Part shown: piece by piece, positions 1 through 12,439 of the stretch
Position numbering within the stretch: position 1 is the stretch's first letter
How the letters are laid out: each line of letters starts with the position of its first letter
NCBI GenBank assembly: GCA_003013855.2
Contig: ML058449.1
Span: 2,790,001 to 2,854,000, forward strand
From: Liriodendron chinense
Lineage: Eukaryota; Streptophyta; Magnoliopsida; Magnoliales; Magnoliaceae
Direction of reading: 5' to 3'
Length of the DNA stretch: 64,000 bases
Translations under genes and position numbers: made by a program
The notes under the pieces: model-generated
What the model saw: the letters and a program-made list of their open reading frames with translations, nothing else
Databases searched by the model: none
Told to the model about the DNA's origin: nothing

Positions 1-1420
1 ACGCTGTACCGGGTTTAGATTCATGCGTGGATTGGATCCGGTGAGGAATAGAACCCTCGATCTTGCATGATTATGTCCAATCACTCAAGAGAGTTCTCTG
101 GTCCAGGAAATCAGATGATTTCTGGGTTAGAAATCACAAAATCTGAAGAAACGGGGGTAGGCTTGAGATCTCAAGTTGTAAGGTTGATGGAGAAAGTGAA
201 AGAAAGAAGTAGAATAAGAAAGAAGAAAGAAGATTTACCTTGCAGAAGAAGAAGTAATCAGAAAAAAGAGGAAGAAAAGATGAGATGAGGGAGGAAGAGA
301 GATCCACAAGAGGAGAGGAGAGGAGCCACCAAAATGGTTTTCTTTTCTTTCATCAACATAACATAATAATGAGAAAAGTTTAGGACAACACCCTTATAAA
401 ATTCAGAATTAAGCATAATTACCAAAATACCCCTACTACAAAAAAAAGACATTCGTGTAGGAAAAACATGCGCACACTGACTCAAAACTCAAATAAGTAA
501 AAGTGCATAAAATAACTTAAATCTAAGATGCTCGATGGGTTCCGATGATGGTGCGATGAAGGTGGGCCGCGACACACCAACGGTCCGATCACACCATTAT
601 TGCGATCCAACAGTCCAATCATATCCTCCAATCAACTTACACATGTCACGAACACGTGTAAGGTCTTCACCACGATCTAGGAACTCAAACTCAATCTGGG
701 CCCATCGTCAAGCCATAGGGACATGGGCATTGCTCGCCTCCTGCGCTGGTACACTCTGAAGGGCCTAATGTTCTCATCAGTGGGGCCCCGATAGTTGGAA
801 GGTCCATCTATCAATATAGGGCCTGCGTGTATGTAGGATAGAAATTGCACCATGTTATGATGTTACAAAGTTGGAATGTATCATTTTTCATATTTCGTTG
901 TCTTGTTTTCTTGATAACAGGTTTGAAAAACTACAGATTTGGTTCATGTTTTGCTGCTTTTTCTTTCGTGCTTTGTTTTCTAAAATGGATCAGCACAGGT
1001 TAAGGGACATTTTCAAATTGTCTTCATTAATGGTAGAAGTTAACTATTTTATCTGTCTTTTTTCTTTGTTGAAACAATATTTTATCTACTTCAATTTTCA
1101 TATCCTTGACTTCATCAAGTTCATGAATCGATATTTTGGATTTTATCACATGCCATGAGAATGTTGAAATTATTCTCTTCGTATTAGAAGCTTCTATCAT
1201 TGCTATGGTGCTTAAGGTTTCTAATTTTTTTATTGATTGATTTTCTGACGTGTAGTTTTTCCAGACTGAGGATTTTTTTTTTTTTGAAAATTTCTTTATG
1301 TCATTTGCATTGCTCCTGTGGTTGCCTCTTTGTACCATGTTGAACTGTCATAGATCCTTCTCCCTCCCCCTCCCTTTTTTTAATAACTGAAAACATGTCC
1401 TCATTTGATTTGTTATACAG
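1..1420. other. Upstream region with no recognised gene
   Basis: No reading frame here resembles a known protein. The short open frames are purine-rich or T-rich low-complexity stretches. The missing 5' exons of the downstream helicase were looked for on both strands and not found, so this is either helicase intron or unrelated flanking DNA. A pyrimidine-rich tract at about 1365-1380 and the acceptor just before 1421 are the only splice-related signals seen. Confidence 0.5.
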
Positions 1421-2206
1421 GTATAGCTGTAAACGATATTTATTACGAAATCTAGCAGGACTGGGATTTAAAGAACCAACTCCTATCCAAAGGCAGGCTA
1501 TTCCAGTCCTCCTCTCAGTATGCTCTTCTGTTAAGCTAACTTTTTTCCCCATTCCACTAGATTCTGTAATTGCCAAGGATTTGACACATTGAGATTTCAA
1601 AATTTCTAGTCTTCACTTTTATTTTTTATTTTTTTGGATGGTGTTGAATTCTTTTAGGAGGAAGTCTTTTATCAACTCTTGGACACTTCAGTTATTTCTT
1701 TGGTGGCTGAATTGTAGGGACGGGAGTGCTTTGCTTGTGCACCAACAGGTTCTGGGAAGACCTTGGCTTTTATTTGCCCTATTATTATGAAACTTAAGGT
1801 AGTATTTATGGTACCTTTGAAATGTTTCTTTGATGGTTTTCATATGAATCCTCAAGTGACATGTTTTCCACAAACAGCCTGGAGAAATGGATGGCATACG
1901 TGCTGTAGTTCTTTGCCCTACAAGGGAATTAGCTGCACAAACAACCAGGGAGTGCAAGAAGTTGGCTAAAGGAAAGAAATTTTATGTTAAATTAATGACC
2001 AAGGAGCTTGCAAGATGTGCTGATTTTAAGAAAATGCCTTGTGACATACTTGTGTCGACACCACTTCGGTTAGAGTTTGCCATACGTAAACGAAAGCTTG
2101 ATCTGAGCAGGTGTGTGCCGTTTTGTTTTTCTGTGGTCTCCTATGGGTCATTTGATGTACAAGATGCAAGTTTGATTATCTGTCACTAGCTTCCCTTTTT
2201 CTGTGG

Positions 2207-2275
<69 letters not shown>

Positions 2276-5200
2276 TATATATAGAGGAGGAGGGGATTGC
2301 CTCCTTTTCATCCATTGATGATTTTGGGTTGAGGCCTTACGTGGAGCCAAGGCAAAGCTAGGTGGTGCCATGAGACTTGCACTACGTACTGTTTTATCCA
2401 TGGTGTGTCGTAAAGGCCATTATGTAAAGGTAATGGTGGCAACCGTTACACATTACGTGATTGAAAAGGCCATAATGGCCATTATGGAAAAAATGACCCG
2501 TTTATAGCTCGCATAACAGCCTGTTACCCCGCTACCCCCGCACGTGTGAGTAAAGGCCGTAATGGCCCCGTCATGGGGCCGATACAGGTTTTTTGGATTT
2601 TTTTTTCAAAAAAAAAAAGAAGAGAGAGTGTAACGGTCGTTACACCCCATATTGTAAAGGTAGCGGTAGTGGCTGTTACGGCCAACATTATCATTATAGA
2701 ATACCTTGGTTTTATCTATGTTGCGTAGCTATGCTACACGCAATGCCCCAACACTTCTTAAAACATTGGTTGGATTTCACATGCACTTAACTAGTTGGAA
2801 GTTATATGTCGGGTGGACCATACCTTGTGGTCCAACCGATCTGACTTGAGACCTCTTTTTCCTTATATTATATTCTCGTGGTGTATGGCGCTTTATACAC
2901 TCAGATATTGTACACTTGGCATGTATTAAATTAAACTAAACTGATTTAAATGTGGGACCCCTTGTTGCTAATGCACAATCCCAAAAGCAGATCCTAACCG
3001 TTGATTTTCAGAAACTTGTTTGTAAAATAGGACCACTGGATATTTTTAGATCTTCATCGTCCAATAATTGTCCACTGATATGATAGTTGGACGATGAAAT
3101 AAGCATAATTTGAGACCGACTCATCAGTGGGATGAGTGTCATAAATTTGCATAAATTTCGGGCTGATTCAGGGCCATTCAAGTGGTCCCTCAAATCAATG
3201 ACATTATTCTTTTAAATTTAATTTCAAAATTTACTTAATTTTTCTGGGGGGATATGCATTAGTGGGATGAGTACCATAGATTAGATAAAGTTGGGGTTGA
3301 TTTGGGGGCATTTGAGTGGTCCCCTAAATCGGCAACACTATTGACCCGTACTTAGTTTCAGTTTTTTCTTATAATTACTTGGGAGCAATGATGTTCAATC
3401 CTTAGGGATATGTATTAGTGGAATGAGTGCCATAGATTATATGAATTTTGGGTCGATTTGGGGGCTTTCAAGTAGTCTGCTAAATCGGTTACACCATTTA
3501 TCCGAATTGAAATTTGTTTCTTAAAATTACACGGGGGAATGATATCAAATGCTTAAGGATGTGCACTTCTGGGATGAGTGCCATGGCTTGCATGAATTTC
3601 GGGCCAATTTGGGGTCAATATAACCCTGTCAGATCAATAAAATCATCCCGTTATACCATAAACTTGTTCAAAACTACAAAAGAATATATATTTGGAATCC
3701 TCTCAATATTTCGGATTTTCCACCTTTTTTTAATTGACAACCCCCCTGAAAAGAAAAAGGATTGTTTTGGGGGCATAACGGGCATTATGCGTTAAGTAAC
3801 GATAACAGTGGGGAGTGTTACGCCCACCATTACCATTATGACTCACCTTGCTAGGAAATAACTCTTGATGCTCTAACAGCTGAAGGAAAAAAAGTGATTG
3901 TTTTTAGTAGTGGTCAAAAGACCTCTTATATATGCATATTATTTTGACCCATATACTACGGCCCATATCGTTACTGGCCTGTGTTGGTCAACACGAGCCG
4001 ATACAGGTCCTTTTTTTTAGCCTTCAGCATGAGCCGATGTATCCTCATATTGCATATCATATTGAGTCAATATGGATACAATACACTGGTATTAGTTGAT
4101 GCAATATGGATTTTCAAATCCATGCCGATACATGCGGCATTTTCCATGCGATGCCAATATATTTTCATGTCCAAGGTCGCAATGCAAGCACCAACACTGA
4201 TACTTGAAGCAACGGCCACAATTGCACAAGGATGTATATTTCCTTAAAAACTCCAAAAACACTTGATGGATGGGGCTCATCAAATGGGCCATATGACCTG
4301 CAAGTTGGGTTTTTGGCACCCTCCATTTCAAGCTTCTTGTTATGGTTCCTACTTGCATTTGTCAACTAGCTTACGAACCCTTTTGATCCATTACTCTCAG
4401 GATAAGTGCAAACAAGCTACGGCTTCATTCTCCAAGTGGATGAAATGCCTCCAAAGAAACTAGGGAGACACAACTTTAAATGAACTTCCACTTGCCTTGT
4501 AGGAAGAGGCATTCTCCCTCTTCAAGGACAATTTTTTTTTTTTTTTTTTTGCTCTACTTTTTCCTATAGTCAACGGTGATGCACTCAATGTTGCTAGATA
4601 GGTAAGCAAACATGACTTGCAACCATTAAGTTTAGTGCCCCCACTTGAAGAATTTTTTATTCATGTGATTCTTGATGTTTTTTCTCACTACATTAATAGG
4701 TAGGTTAATGACCAGCTAAGAGGGTTTTTTTTTTTGGATGGATTTGGGGATTGGTAACATTTGCTTCTGTTTTGTTACAATTTTTAAATTTTAATCTATT
4801 GTTGGTTGTGGATGCCCTTTTTCTTGTGGCTGCATTATTGTAATTTCTCTTATTTTCTTGCAAAAATTCTATTAACACCCAAGGGAGAAAAAAAAAACCC
4901 CATGGAGTTGTGTTAGCATATGGATATGATATACTCTGATTCTGTGCAGGGTGGAATATCTCGCCTGAGTTTTGTTAGCATATGCATCTGATATAATCTG
5001 GTTCTGTGCAGGGTGGAATATCTCGTCTTGGATGAATCCGATAAGCTGTTTGAGCTTGGATTTGTGGAGCAAATTGATTCTGTGGTCAAAGCATGCTCCA
5101 ATCCTTCAATAATACGTTCATTGTTTAGCGCCACTTTACCTGATTCTGTTGAAGAACTTGCACGCACAATAATGCATGATGCAGTTCGAGTCATTGTGGG

Positions 5201-5966
5201 TAGGAAGTAAGTACGAGGTGCCATCAGGCATCAATTACAGATCTTACCTGCAAGAGGATAGCAGAAAACTGATAGATGTGGGACATTTTTTAATATCTAA
5301 GTATGATTAACACTTCGATATCTGCTAATTGAGAAGCTTTGAGCAGGAATTCAGCCTCAGAACTGATAAAGCAAAAGTTGATTTTTGCTGGAAGTGAAGA
5401 AGGAAAGCTGCTTGCACTGCGGCAAAGTTTTGCAGAGGTAATGTGCTCATTTGCACACAAAATTTAGCTGCACATTTGCTTAATCAACAAATCCTAAAAC
5501 TATGTAACTGTAAGCTGTGAAATACGTAATGTATAAGAATTGAAAAAGAGGAGGAAAACAAAACTTTTGCAAGAATTCTCTATCTGCATCTACTTCGTTT
5601 GTTACAAGCGACGACTTTTGAGATGACGAGTCTTAACATGTCCAAGTTGTTGTTGAAGATGAGTCTTGAAGAATTCTATATCTTCTCCACACACTATTTA
5701 CAAGCTTTTAGCGTACATGAAGAGCCAAAATTGGCTCTCCCTAGAATGGTCTCGTAGAGTATTGCATCGACTCCCTTGTCGACCTCTCATCAAGATTTTG
5801 AATAACGGTATTGGTTGGTGTTTCGGCCAGGCCAAAAAAAAAAATAAAAAATGATATGGGCGTATTGGACTGTATTAGATGATACGGGCTCATATTGACT
5901 GGAATCTTAGCACAAAAAATCTTCTAGAAAATAATTGAAAAATAGGTAAAAAGTGTAAAACATGAG

Positions 5967-6023
<57 letters not shown>

Positions 6024-7795
6024 TAACATATATTTAATGGTAAATCAGATCATTCTTTGATAAGAATGTTGTTTGTTAGCTTGACTTGCTAAAAGTCAGC
6101 CAAATAGGTCCTAATCGAACATGAATCCCAAATTTACGTAAAAAAACATCAAAAGTTTGGATTAAATCCCTTGCATGAACGAACACATATCACCTGGTCG
6201 TATGGTCAAATTAGTTAACCGAATTGTCTCCCTGAACTGTTTGCTGCATTGCCAAGTTATTTTGAATTTGGATTCTGCATGCTTCCTATATCCGTTGCAT
6301 CCATCGATAGACTGGTGCAATCAGAGAAAAAAAACTTGAAACCATCTTATGCATCTAGAAAGTTTTTTTTAGGAATTCGGACTTGTGTCCTATTATGATG
6401 TTCCTCTGAAAACAGAAAATCATGGCATTTGCATTGAGATCTTTGTTTGAGTCAAAATTATCATTGTCCTTAGTGGTTCTGTAGTTCTCTTGTTGTGACT
6501 ATGATCCTATTGGTGGCCAGAGTCTGAACCCGCCTATACTAGTGTTTGTCCAAAGCAAGGAAAGAGCGAAGGATCTCTTCAAGGAATTAGCATTCGACAA
6601 CATAAAAGCTGACGTTATCCATGCAGATCTGACTCAGACACAGGTAATTTTGTGCCTTGCATTATCAAATGTTAGGGTCAACCAACTCTAGTGGATTTGA
6701 ATAAACGAGAGCTCTAGGATTACTGTCTGCATTGTTGCATATCATAGTGACTTGAATACTTTGTTTCTTCTTCTGTTTATATTTTTCAACGGTTTAAAGT
6801 GAAATATGTGCACTAAATTTATTTATTTATTTTTATTTTGTAATTTTTTTTTGTTTTGTTTCCACAGCGAGAAAATGCAGTTGATAGTTTCAGGGCTGGA
6901 AAGACGTGGGTTTTAATTGCCACAGATGTTATTGCTCGGGGTATGGACTTTAAGGGCATCAACTGCGTAATAAATTACGATTTCCTGAATCAGCTGCAGC
7001 TTATATTCACCGGATTGGTAATGCTACTCAACTGATTCCTGTTCTAAACTGTGCACCAGTAAAACCACTTTTTTGCTTCAATTTTGTTCTGTTTTTTCTT
7101 TTTTCTTTTGAACTGCTTGGCCTAACCTCTGGTGTGATGAAAACCCCAATCATGTCATGGAATTCCATATAATTTCAGCTTTGATATTGATTATATTGAC
7201 ATCAAAGTATACCAGCCAGTTTGATTTTGCACTACTCTCAATTGACAATTGGGCCTACAAGTTTAGCAACCTGGATTTGCGTACATCTATGCACGAATCA
7301 CCACCATTGACAAAGTAGTGGAACATAAACATAGCAGTCTAGTCCTTTTCGTTTATCTGAGTTCACCAAATCCCTCGGACACGAGAATGTTTTGATGCTG
7401 TTATCTATTGTAGATTTCAATCATCCTCTGACTTTGCTTTTTTTTTTTTTTTTTTTTCTCACATTTCCTGCAAGCTTTTTGGGATTTCAAATGATACTAG
7501 GGAAAGGGCATTCTCTAATCGATACTAAACTCTTGTTGTTCTACATTTTGTACCTTGTTTGGTAATTCATCTAAAAGCTTGCTGGTGCGTGGCTTCTTTT
7601 TTAATAGGTCGGTCAGGCAGAGCAGGGAGGAGCGGGGAAGCTATAACATTGTACACAGAAGATGATGTGCCATTTTTGCGGAATATAGCCAATGTGATGG
7701 TGGCATCAGGTTGTGAGGTTCCATCTTGGATCCTGGCCTTGCCCAAGCTCCGGCGAAAGAAGCACCGGCCACAGAGAGATTCTATTTCGATATAA
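1421..7795 (+). CDS. RH57: DEAD-box ATP-dependent RNA helicase, ROK1/DDX52/RH57 type (5' incomplete, one frameshift)
   Basis: Members of this family are nucleolar helicases needed for 18S rRNA maturation (yeast Rok1, human DDX52). Exons read from the sequence: 1421-1517, 1718-1798, 1878-2110, 5012-5206, 5347-5437, 6521-6643, 6868-7017 and 7608-7795, all with GT-AG borders. Core motifs appear in order: Q region FKEPTPIQRQA, motif I APTGSGKT, Ia PTRELAAQ, motif II LDESD, motif III SAT, FVQSKERAK, motif V ATDVIARGMDF, and motif VI HRIGRSGRAGR split across the last intron. The protein ends HRPQRDSISI with stop at 7793-7795. The N-terminal exons are not visible. In exon 7 the frame breaks: one base is missing between 6981 and 6984, and the downstream codons and splice phase fit only if it is restored. 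This may be a pseudogene or a consensus error in a short T/C run. Family identity is firm; functionality is uncertain. Confidence 0.87.
2211..2284. repeat. (AT)n microsatellite
   Basis: About 37 uninterrupted AT dinucleotides lie in the third helicase intron, just after its donor region. Confidence 0.95.
2395..2715. mobile_element. Possible MITE with imperfect terminal inverted repeats
   Basis: The left end (around AAGGTAATGGTGGC) resembles the reverse complement of the right end (AAGGTATTCTATAATG...GGCCGTAAC). A similar end recurs at about 3790-3845, suggesting nested or repeated copies inside the helicase intron. No target duplication could be fixed. Several TAATGGCC-type self-complementary words lie inside. 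Confidence 0.35.
3127..3655 (+). repeat. Four diverged tandem units of about 135-156 bp
   Basis: Units begin near 3127, 3262, 3418 and 3569. Each opens with GTGGGATGAGTGCCATAGAT or a close variant and continues with a conserved TTGGGG...CAAGTGGTCCC...AAATCGG core. The preceding GGGATATGCATTAGTG is also shared. The array sits in the 2.9-kb helicase intron and helps explain that intron's size. Confidence 0.75.
3656..4915. other. Remainder of the long helicase intron, unrecognised repeat-like DNA
   Basis: This stretch contains recurring words such as GATACAGG, GATGCAATATGG and ATGCCAATAT, with homopolymer T runs at 4530-4550 and 4724-4736. It looks transposon-derived, but no coding domain or clear terminal repeat was recognised. 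Confidence 0.4.
4916..5030 (+). repeat. Tandem duplication (62-bp offset) that copies a splice acceptor
   Basis: Two copies of a block run from an ATATGGATATGATA-type start through TTCTGTGCAGGGTGGAATAT. The acceptor AG ends at 4949 in the first copy and at 5011 in the second. Only the second leads into the open exon. After the first, the frame VEYLA hits TGA within about 20 nt. Confidence 0.8.
5438..6520. other. Helicase intron with a (GT)n tract
   Basis: This 1,083-bp intron lies between the exon ending LRQSFAE and the one starting SLNPPILVF. It has no reading frame of note. A (GT)n run occupies about 5972-6020. Confidence 0.7.
5972..6020. repeat. (GT)n microsatellite
   Basis: About 24 uninterrupted GT dinucleotides inside the helicase intron. 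Confidence 0.95.
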
Positions 7796-8450
7796 CCAAC
7801 AAATCATGCAGTAGATGGGAAGTGATTAGAAGCGGGCTTCAAGTTTCAGCAGGCTTTTCCTATTTCTTTTCAGGATTGAGTTCTTTTTATTTTATTTTTT
7901 ATTTCCATTGCAGTCCTGTGAGGAAGATGTTTGTTTTCCCTAGCTCTGTTTTTGTCCTAGCTTGGATCCCAAATGAAAACTCCTCTCTGCGATGCATTGA
8001 TGCTCTGGGGGCATCTTTGCCGGTCACAAATTCGAACAATGTAAGATGCCATACTTGTTGGAACGATGTGTTTTGGTGGATTTTTGATGCTCTGATTTTG
8101 GAGATTTGCAGTATTATTATTCGTGAGGCATGGGCCTAGTTCATTCATGCTAATGTTTCATTCTTTTCAAATTGCTAATATGGACTGAGGGGGAGGTGGT
8201 TTATTTTCTTTTTGATATGAGGTACGCTATACTTGATGCCATGACAAACATGCATGGTATGTTGTCCATTCATCTGGCGGGCCCTAATGTGAATGGCCTG
8301 TTTCCCACAAAAAAAAAAAAAAAAAAACCACTGGAGATGGACGAGCATAAGCCTCTGAATGGTTTGGAATTCTCATGTCCACCATGTATTATGGAATTTG
8401 AGTGCTAATATCTAAGTACGATATGGATGTCTAATAATAAATCCTTTGGT
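7796..8450 (+). other. Likely 3' untranslated region of the helicase
   Basis: T-rich sequence follows the helicase stop codon, with a poly(A) stretch at about 8309-8327 and AATAAA-like words near 8437. The transcript end cannot be fixed from the sequence. Confidence 0.4.
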
Positions 8451-9511
8451 TTCATTTTCTCACTGAACAATGTTAAGTAGAGGATTACCAATGGGTCGGG
8501 CCATCCATTTGGACTTTGTCGACCCATCTGAACCAGGCACAAATAGGTCTGGGAAATTATAGGCCTTTGGTTCGTTCAGGCACAGATTTTGAGCTGGCAT
8601 ATTTATTGTGGTGCTCTAAATGAGTGATGGATCAGCTGAGCAATTGGAGAGCACCATGAAGTTTTCGATCTGTACATGTGTGCCCATTGTTCAGCGACGA
8701 GGACCGTTGATATTATCTTTGAATGGTCCATGCACACAATTCTCAAGATTTGAGGTGGCAGACCACGGAAGGTTTAAGGAAGAAAATACAGCATTGTGGT
8801 GTGTGTGGGTGTGAGGGTGTGTTAAAAAGAAAAAGGAAGAAAATACAGCAGTGGTCTTTGTTTATCCAATAAAAGCTAAATATGATACAGGTAGGATTTC
8901 TGAATCTGGGTGATTTTGTAGCATGGGCCATCCCTTGTTGGCCCCTTCATTTTGACATTTTGGATCACTGAACCATGGGCCCTACTTCCACAGCCTGATA
9001 GCCAACACATACGGTATAAAGAATCTCTTCTTGGAGCATTGTAGGAAGCCTCAAGTCCATAGATGAGATGGAGGTCAATAATGCTTATTCTGCCAAAAAA
9101 AGAAGAAGAAAGATATGGTGGGCCCAAGAGCTCATTCCTGCCCCACGTGTAAGGCCGGGTCTTCCCTGCTTGTTGGTAGGTGTGTGATTTTTGAGCGGCT
9201 AATCAAGTAGACATCCGGATCAGATGGAAAGTATATTCATATATGCTTTGGGAAATGATCCGGGAAGCGATGCTGGAAAAAGCTTTCCATTGGTCAGCGA
9301 CGGCCTTGGGCACTGGGGCCAGCCATTTCCACCTCTGATTTGCTTGGGGTGGGCTCCCTTGAACTGACCCAGGTAGTTTTGGAAGCCTAATCACGGCAAG
9401 GTCACATGTCCATACAAGGCCCAATAGGTACTTTTGGAAGCTTAATCATAACAAAGTCACGAATCGATGCAGGACTCATGGTAATCATTGACCATGATCT
9501 ACGGACAAGAT

Positions 9512-9578
9512 CATCAATGTCATTGGCATACCATCCCTGTCATCACTGTCATTGGCATACCATCCCTGTCATCAATGG
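9512..9578 (+). repeat. Tandem duplication, 29-bp unit
   Basis: CATTGGCATACCATCCCTGT occurs twice in the same orientation at 29-bp spacing, with flanking CATCAATG/CATCACTG. Confidence 0.85.
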
Positions 9579-9653
9579 ATAAGATGTCATTGGTACAAAA
9601 TCAACACTGGATGATTCTGAATCAATCCACTAGGCATTTATCTTTACAGTTGG

Positions 9654-9713
9654 CAAGCAGGGATTATGAGATAATGCATATCACAAGCAGGGATTATGAG
9701 ATAATGCATATCA
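9654..9713 (+). repeat. Tandem duplication, 30-bp unit
   Basis: Two identical 30-bp units starting CAAGCAGGGATTATGAG lie directly beside the truncated edge of the adjacent Copia LTR. Confidence 0.9.
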
Positions 9714-9716
9714 GGT

Positions 9717-9948
9717 CTCCCGATTACATCCATATATATAACATGAAACCGGCAATAGAAACAAAATGTGCAAAACTGCTAAACCGCGCGCACTGTTGAA
9801 CAATTTGGTCGACCGGTCAAGATGGGCCGACACATGGGTTGATGACACATGTTCGACCGGTCAAGATGGGCTGACACATGGGTTGACGACACATGTTCGA
9901 CCAGTCGAACATCCTGTTTTCTTCATAGATTGAAGGCTCCATACAACA
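9717..9948 (-). repeat. Truncated 3' LTR of the first Copia element
   Basis: Shares TATAACATGAAA, AATAGAAACAAAA, the GACCGGTCAAGATGGG words and TTGAAGGCTCCATACAACA with the right LTR. It carries its own 44-bp internal tandem repeat (GACCGGTCAAGATGGGC at 9811 and 9855). The part matching the distal right LTR is missing. Confidence 0.75.
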
Positions 9949-10329
9949 ATCTCCACCGAGGCTTCAATCATTGATTTCATTCGTCCTTCTCCATCCACCA
10001 TCTCTAATTCATCTCTGTCATAGCTCCACCGTTTCTCGTGCACAGTCTGTCTTCACTCCATCTTTGCCAGACCCAGAGAAATCAAACAAAACTTGAACTT
10101 CTCTTCAGGGATCACCTTTGTAAGCATGTCGGCCGGATTCACTCTTGTATGGATCTTTTTTCAGAGTCACACAGACTTCCTTAAGCACCTGTCAGATAAA
10201 AGGACGATGCACATCAATACGTTTAGTTCTAAAATGATAAACTGAGTTCTTCGCCAAATTGATAGCACTTACGTTGTCACAATTAATCGGCATGACCTCC
10301 TGCTGAAGCCCCAACTGATTTATCATTCT

Positions 10330-10835
10330 TCTCAACTAAACTGCTTCATTGAATGCTTTTGTCACCGCCATATACTCAGCTTCGGTTATGGAAAGAGCCA
10401 CGACAGACTGAAGCTTCGACGTCCAACTAATCGCTCCACCTGATAGTACAAACGAGTAACCGAAAGTCGATCTTCTATTGTCCACACTGCCTGCGTAATT
10501 TGAATTCATGTAGCCTACTAACTTGTCCCCGATTTCTTAAATGTCAAGACGTAGTCTTGCGTACCTTGAATATAACGAAGTAGCCATTTTACTGCCTCCC
10601 AGTGTTGCTTGCCGGGGTTAGACATGAATCTGCTAACAACATCCATTGTATGTGAAATATTCGATCTCATATAAACTATGATATGCATCAAGCTGCCAAC
10701 CGCACTCGAATAAGGCATACGAGACATAACTTGCTTTTCTTCATCTGTTTCAGGACATTGCTCCAAAGAAAGCTTAAAATGAGCCTCGTGGGGAATGTCG
10801 ACCGACTTTGCCTTGTCCATCCCAAACTTCACCAA
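10330..10835 (-). pseudogene. Copia RNase H remnant
   Basis: The open part reads VGSLMHIIVYMRSNIS and AVKWLLRYIQGTQDY. Beyond a break it continues as VDNRRSTFGYSFVLSGGAIS and the RNase H motif SITEAEYMA. Order and motifs match the C-terminal end of Copia polyproteins. At least one frame interruption near 10518 makes it non-functional. Confidence 0.8.
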
Positions 10836-11049
10836 TACTTTCTCAAGGTATTCTGCTTGAGATAAGCAAAGCCTGCTCCTTTTCTTGTCTCTATCTATGT
10901 CAATACCAAGAACACTCTTTGCAGCCCCAGATCTTTCATCTTAAATGTCCCTGATAACTGAATCTTCAGTATGTCGATCTTAGACATGCTATGACTGGCA
11001 ATAAGCATGTCATCAACATATAATACCACGATAATGAACTTTTTATCAC

Positions 11050-11280
11050 TCAGTGTCTTAAAGTAGACATGATGTCATACTCACTTCTGGTAAACCGTTG
11101 ACTCATCATGAAAGAATCAAATTTCTTATACCACTGCCTAAATGACTGTTTTAGGCCGTATAACGACCTCCTTAACCTGCAAAGCTTGTTCTTCGCCCCT
11201 TTTATCTTGAACCCTTCTAATTGCTTCATGTAGATCTGGTCTTCTAATTCCACATGTAGGAAAGTAGTCTTCACATCCAT
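11050..11280 (-). pseudogene. Copia reverse transcriptase fragment
   Basis: MDVKTTFLHVELEDQIYMKQ followed by CRLRRSLYGLKQSFRQWYKK is the conserved Copia RT segment. The YVDD region lies further along in other frames (10980-11050), so the gene is broken. Confidence 0.82.
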
Positions 11281-11728
11281 TTATTCCAGTTCAATGTCGT
11301 ATTGGGCAAAAAACGCCAACAAGAACTTATAAATACTTACTTCACCATAGGTGCAAAAATCTCGCAGAAGTCGACACCCTCCTTCTGCGTACCCCTTCGT
11401 TACCGACCTTGTCTTATATCTATCTAGTTTCTTCTTAAAGATCCACTTGCAACCGATCTCTTTTCACCCAACGGAAAGCTCCATCAGCTCACATGTCTCA
11501 TTCTTGTACAAGGAATCCATCTCGTCATGCATCGCCGCCTTCCATTTTTTGACATTTGCGTCGTCAAGAGCATCTTGAAAAGTAGACGGACCCCCCTCAT
11601 CTGTAATGAGGGCGAATGCAACATTCGAGTCATCCCTGTATCTGGCTGGTAACTTACGATCCCTCGATGGATTTCTTCTTATAGGTGGCTGCTCTACCTA
11701 CTCTTGTATCTCTGTCTGCGTCTCAGTA

Positions 11729-12094
11729 TTAGCCCGTGTCAACTGACTTTTCTGATTCCTTGTGTTCATCCTTGCGGAACAAGGAATCCTCATCAAATTT
11801 GATGGCTTGGCTAAGCGTGATCTTCCGTTTGACCTGGTCATATAGCCTGTATCCCTTCACTCCATCACCATAACCGACAAATACACACTTTTTCGCCCTT
11901 TGGTCTAGCTGATCTCTTGCAACTGACGGTATATGAGAGTAAGTGTCACAACCAAATACTTGCAGCATCGAGTAGTCTGCATCATGACCACTCCACACCT
12001 CTTCTAGAATTTTGCAACCTATTACTATAGATGGGGACTGATTTACCAAGTGACAAGCCGTGTTCACGGCCTCAGTCCACTTTTCCTTGCCCAA
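11729..12094 (-). pseudogene. Copia integrase C-terminal fragment
   Basis: WTEAVNTACHLVNQSPS and the later FGCDTYSHIP...KKCVFVGYGDGVKGYRLYD match the distal integrase region of TNT1/Tork-type Copia elements. Neighbouring DNA in other frames (12100-12430) carries the rest of the integrase core, interrupted by frameshifts. Confidence 0.8.
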
Positions 12095-12439
12095 CCTAGC
12101 ATTATTCTACATGCCTCGTGCTCTCTCCAAGAGAGTCTAATTCATCTGCTTAGTCACACCATTCTGCTCTGGTGTGTGGCGCATTGTGTTGTGCCTCACG
12201 ATCCCTTCTTCCTTGCAATTGCGATCAAATTCCTTGGAAGTGAACTCACATCCACTGTCTGTCCTTAACACCTTTAACTTCCAGCCTATCTGTCTTTCCA
12301 CCATCGCCTTCCACATCTTGAAGGTGGTGAAAACATCAGATTTATTCCTCCTAAAATAAACCCAAACTCTTCTAGAAAAGTCGTCGATAAAGGTTACAAA
12401 ATACGACGACCCTTCTCCAGAAACAAAGAGCGACGACCC

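Larger units (their letters stand above)
8451..9716. other. Intergenic region with short tandem duplications
   Basis: No gene was recognised. Two clear short tandem duplications are present near the end (see separate entries). A weaker one of about 55 bp, around TTTTGGAAGC, lies at 9374-9475. Confidence 0.5.

Noticed and set aside
67..288. Lys/Glu-rich 73-residue frame near the window start
   Set aside because: Purine-rich low-complexity DNA. No match to the missing helicase N-terminus and no splice context.
7726..8139. 137-residue frame overlapping the helicase stop
   Set aside because: Out of frame with the last helicase exon and extends into the 3' untranslated region. No recognisable motif.
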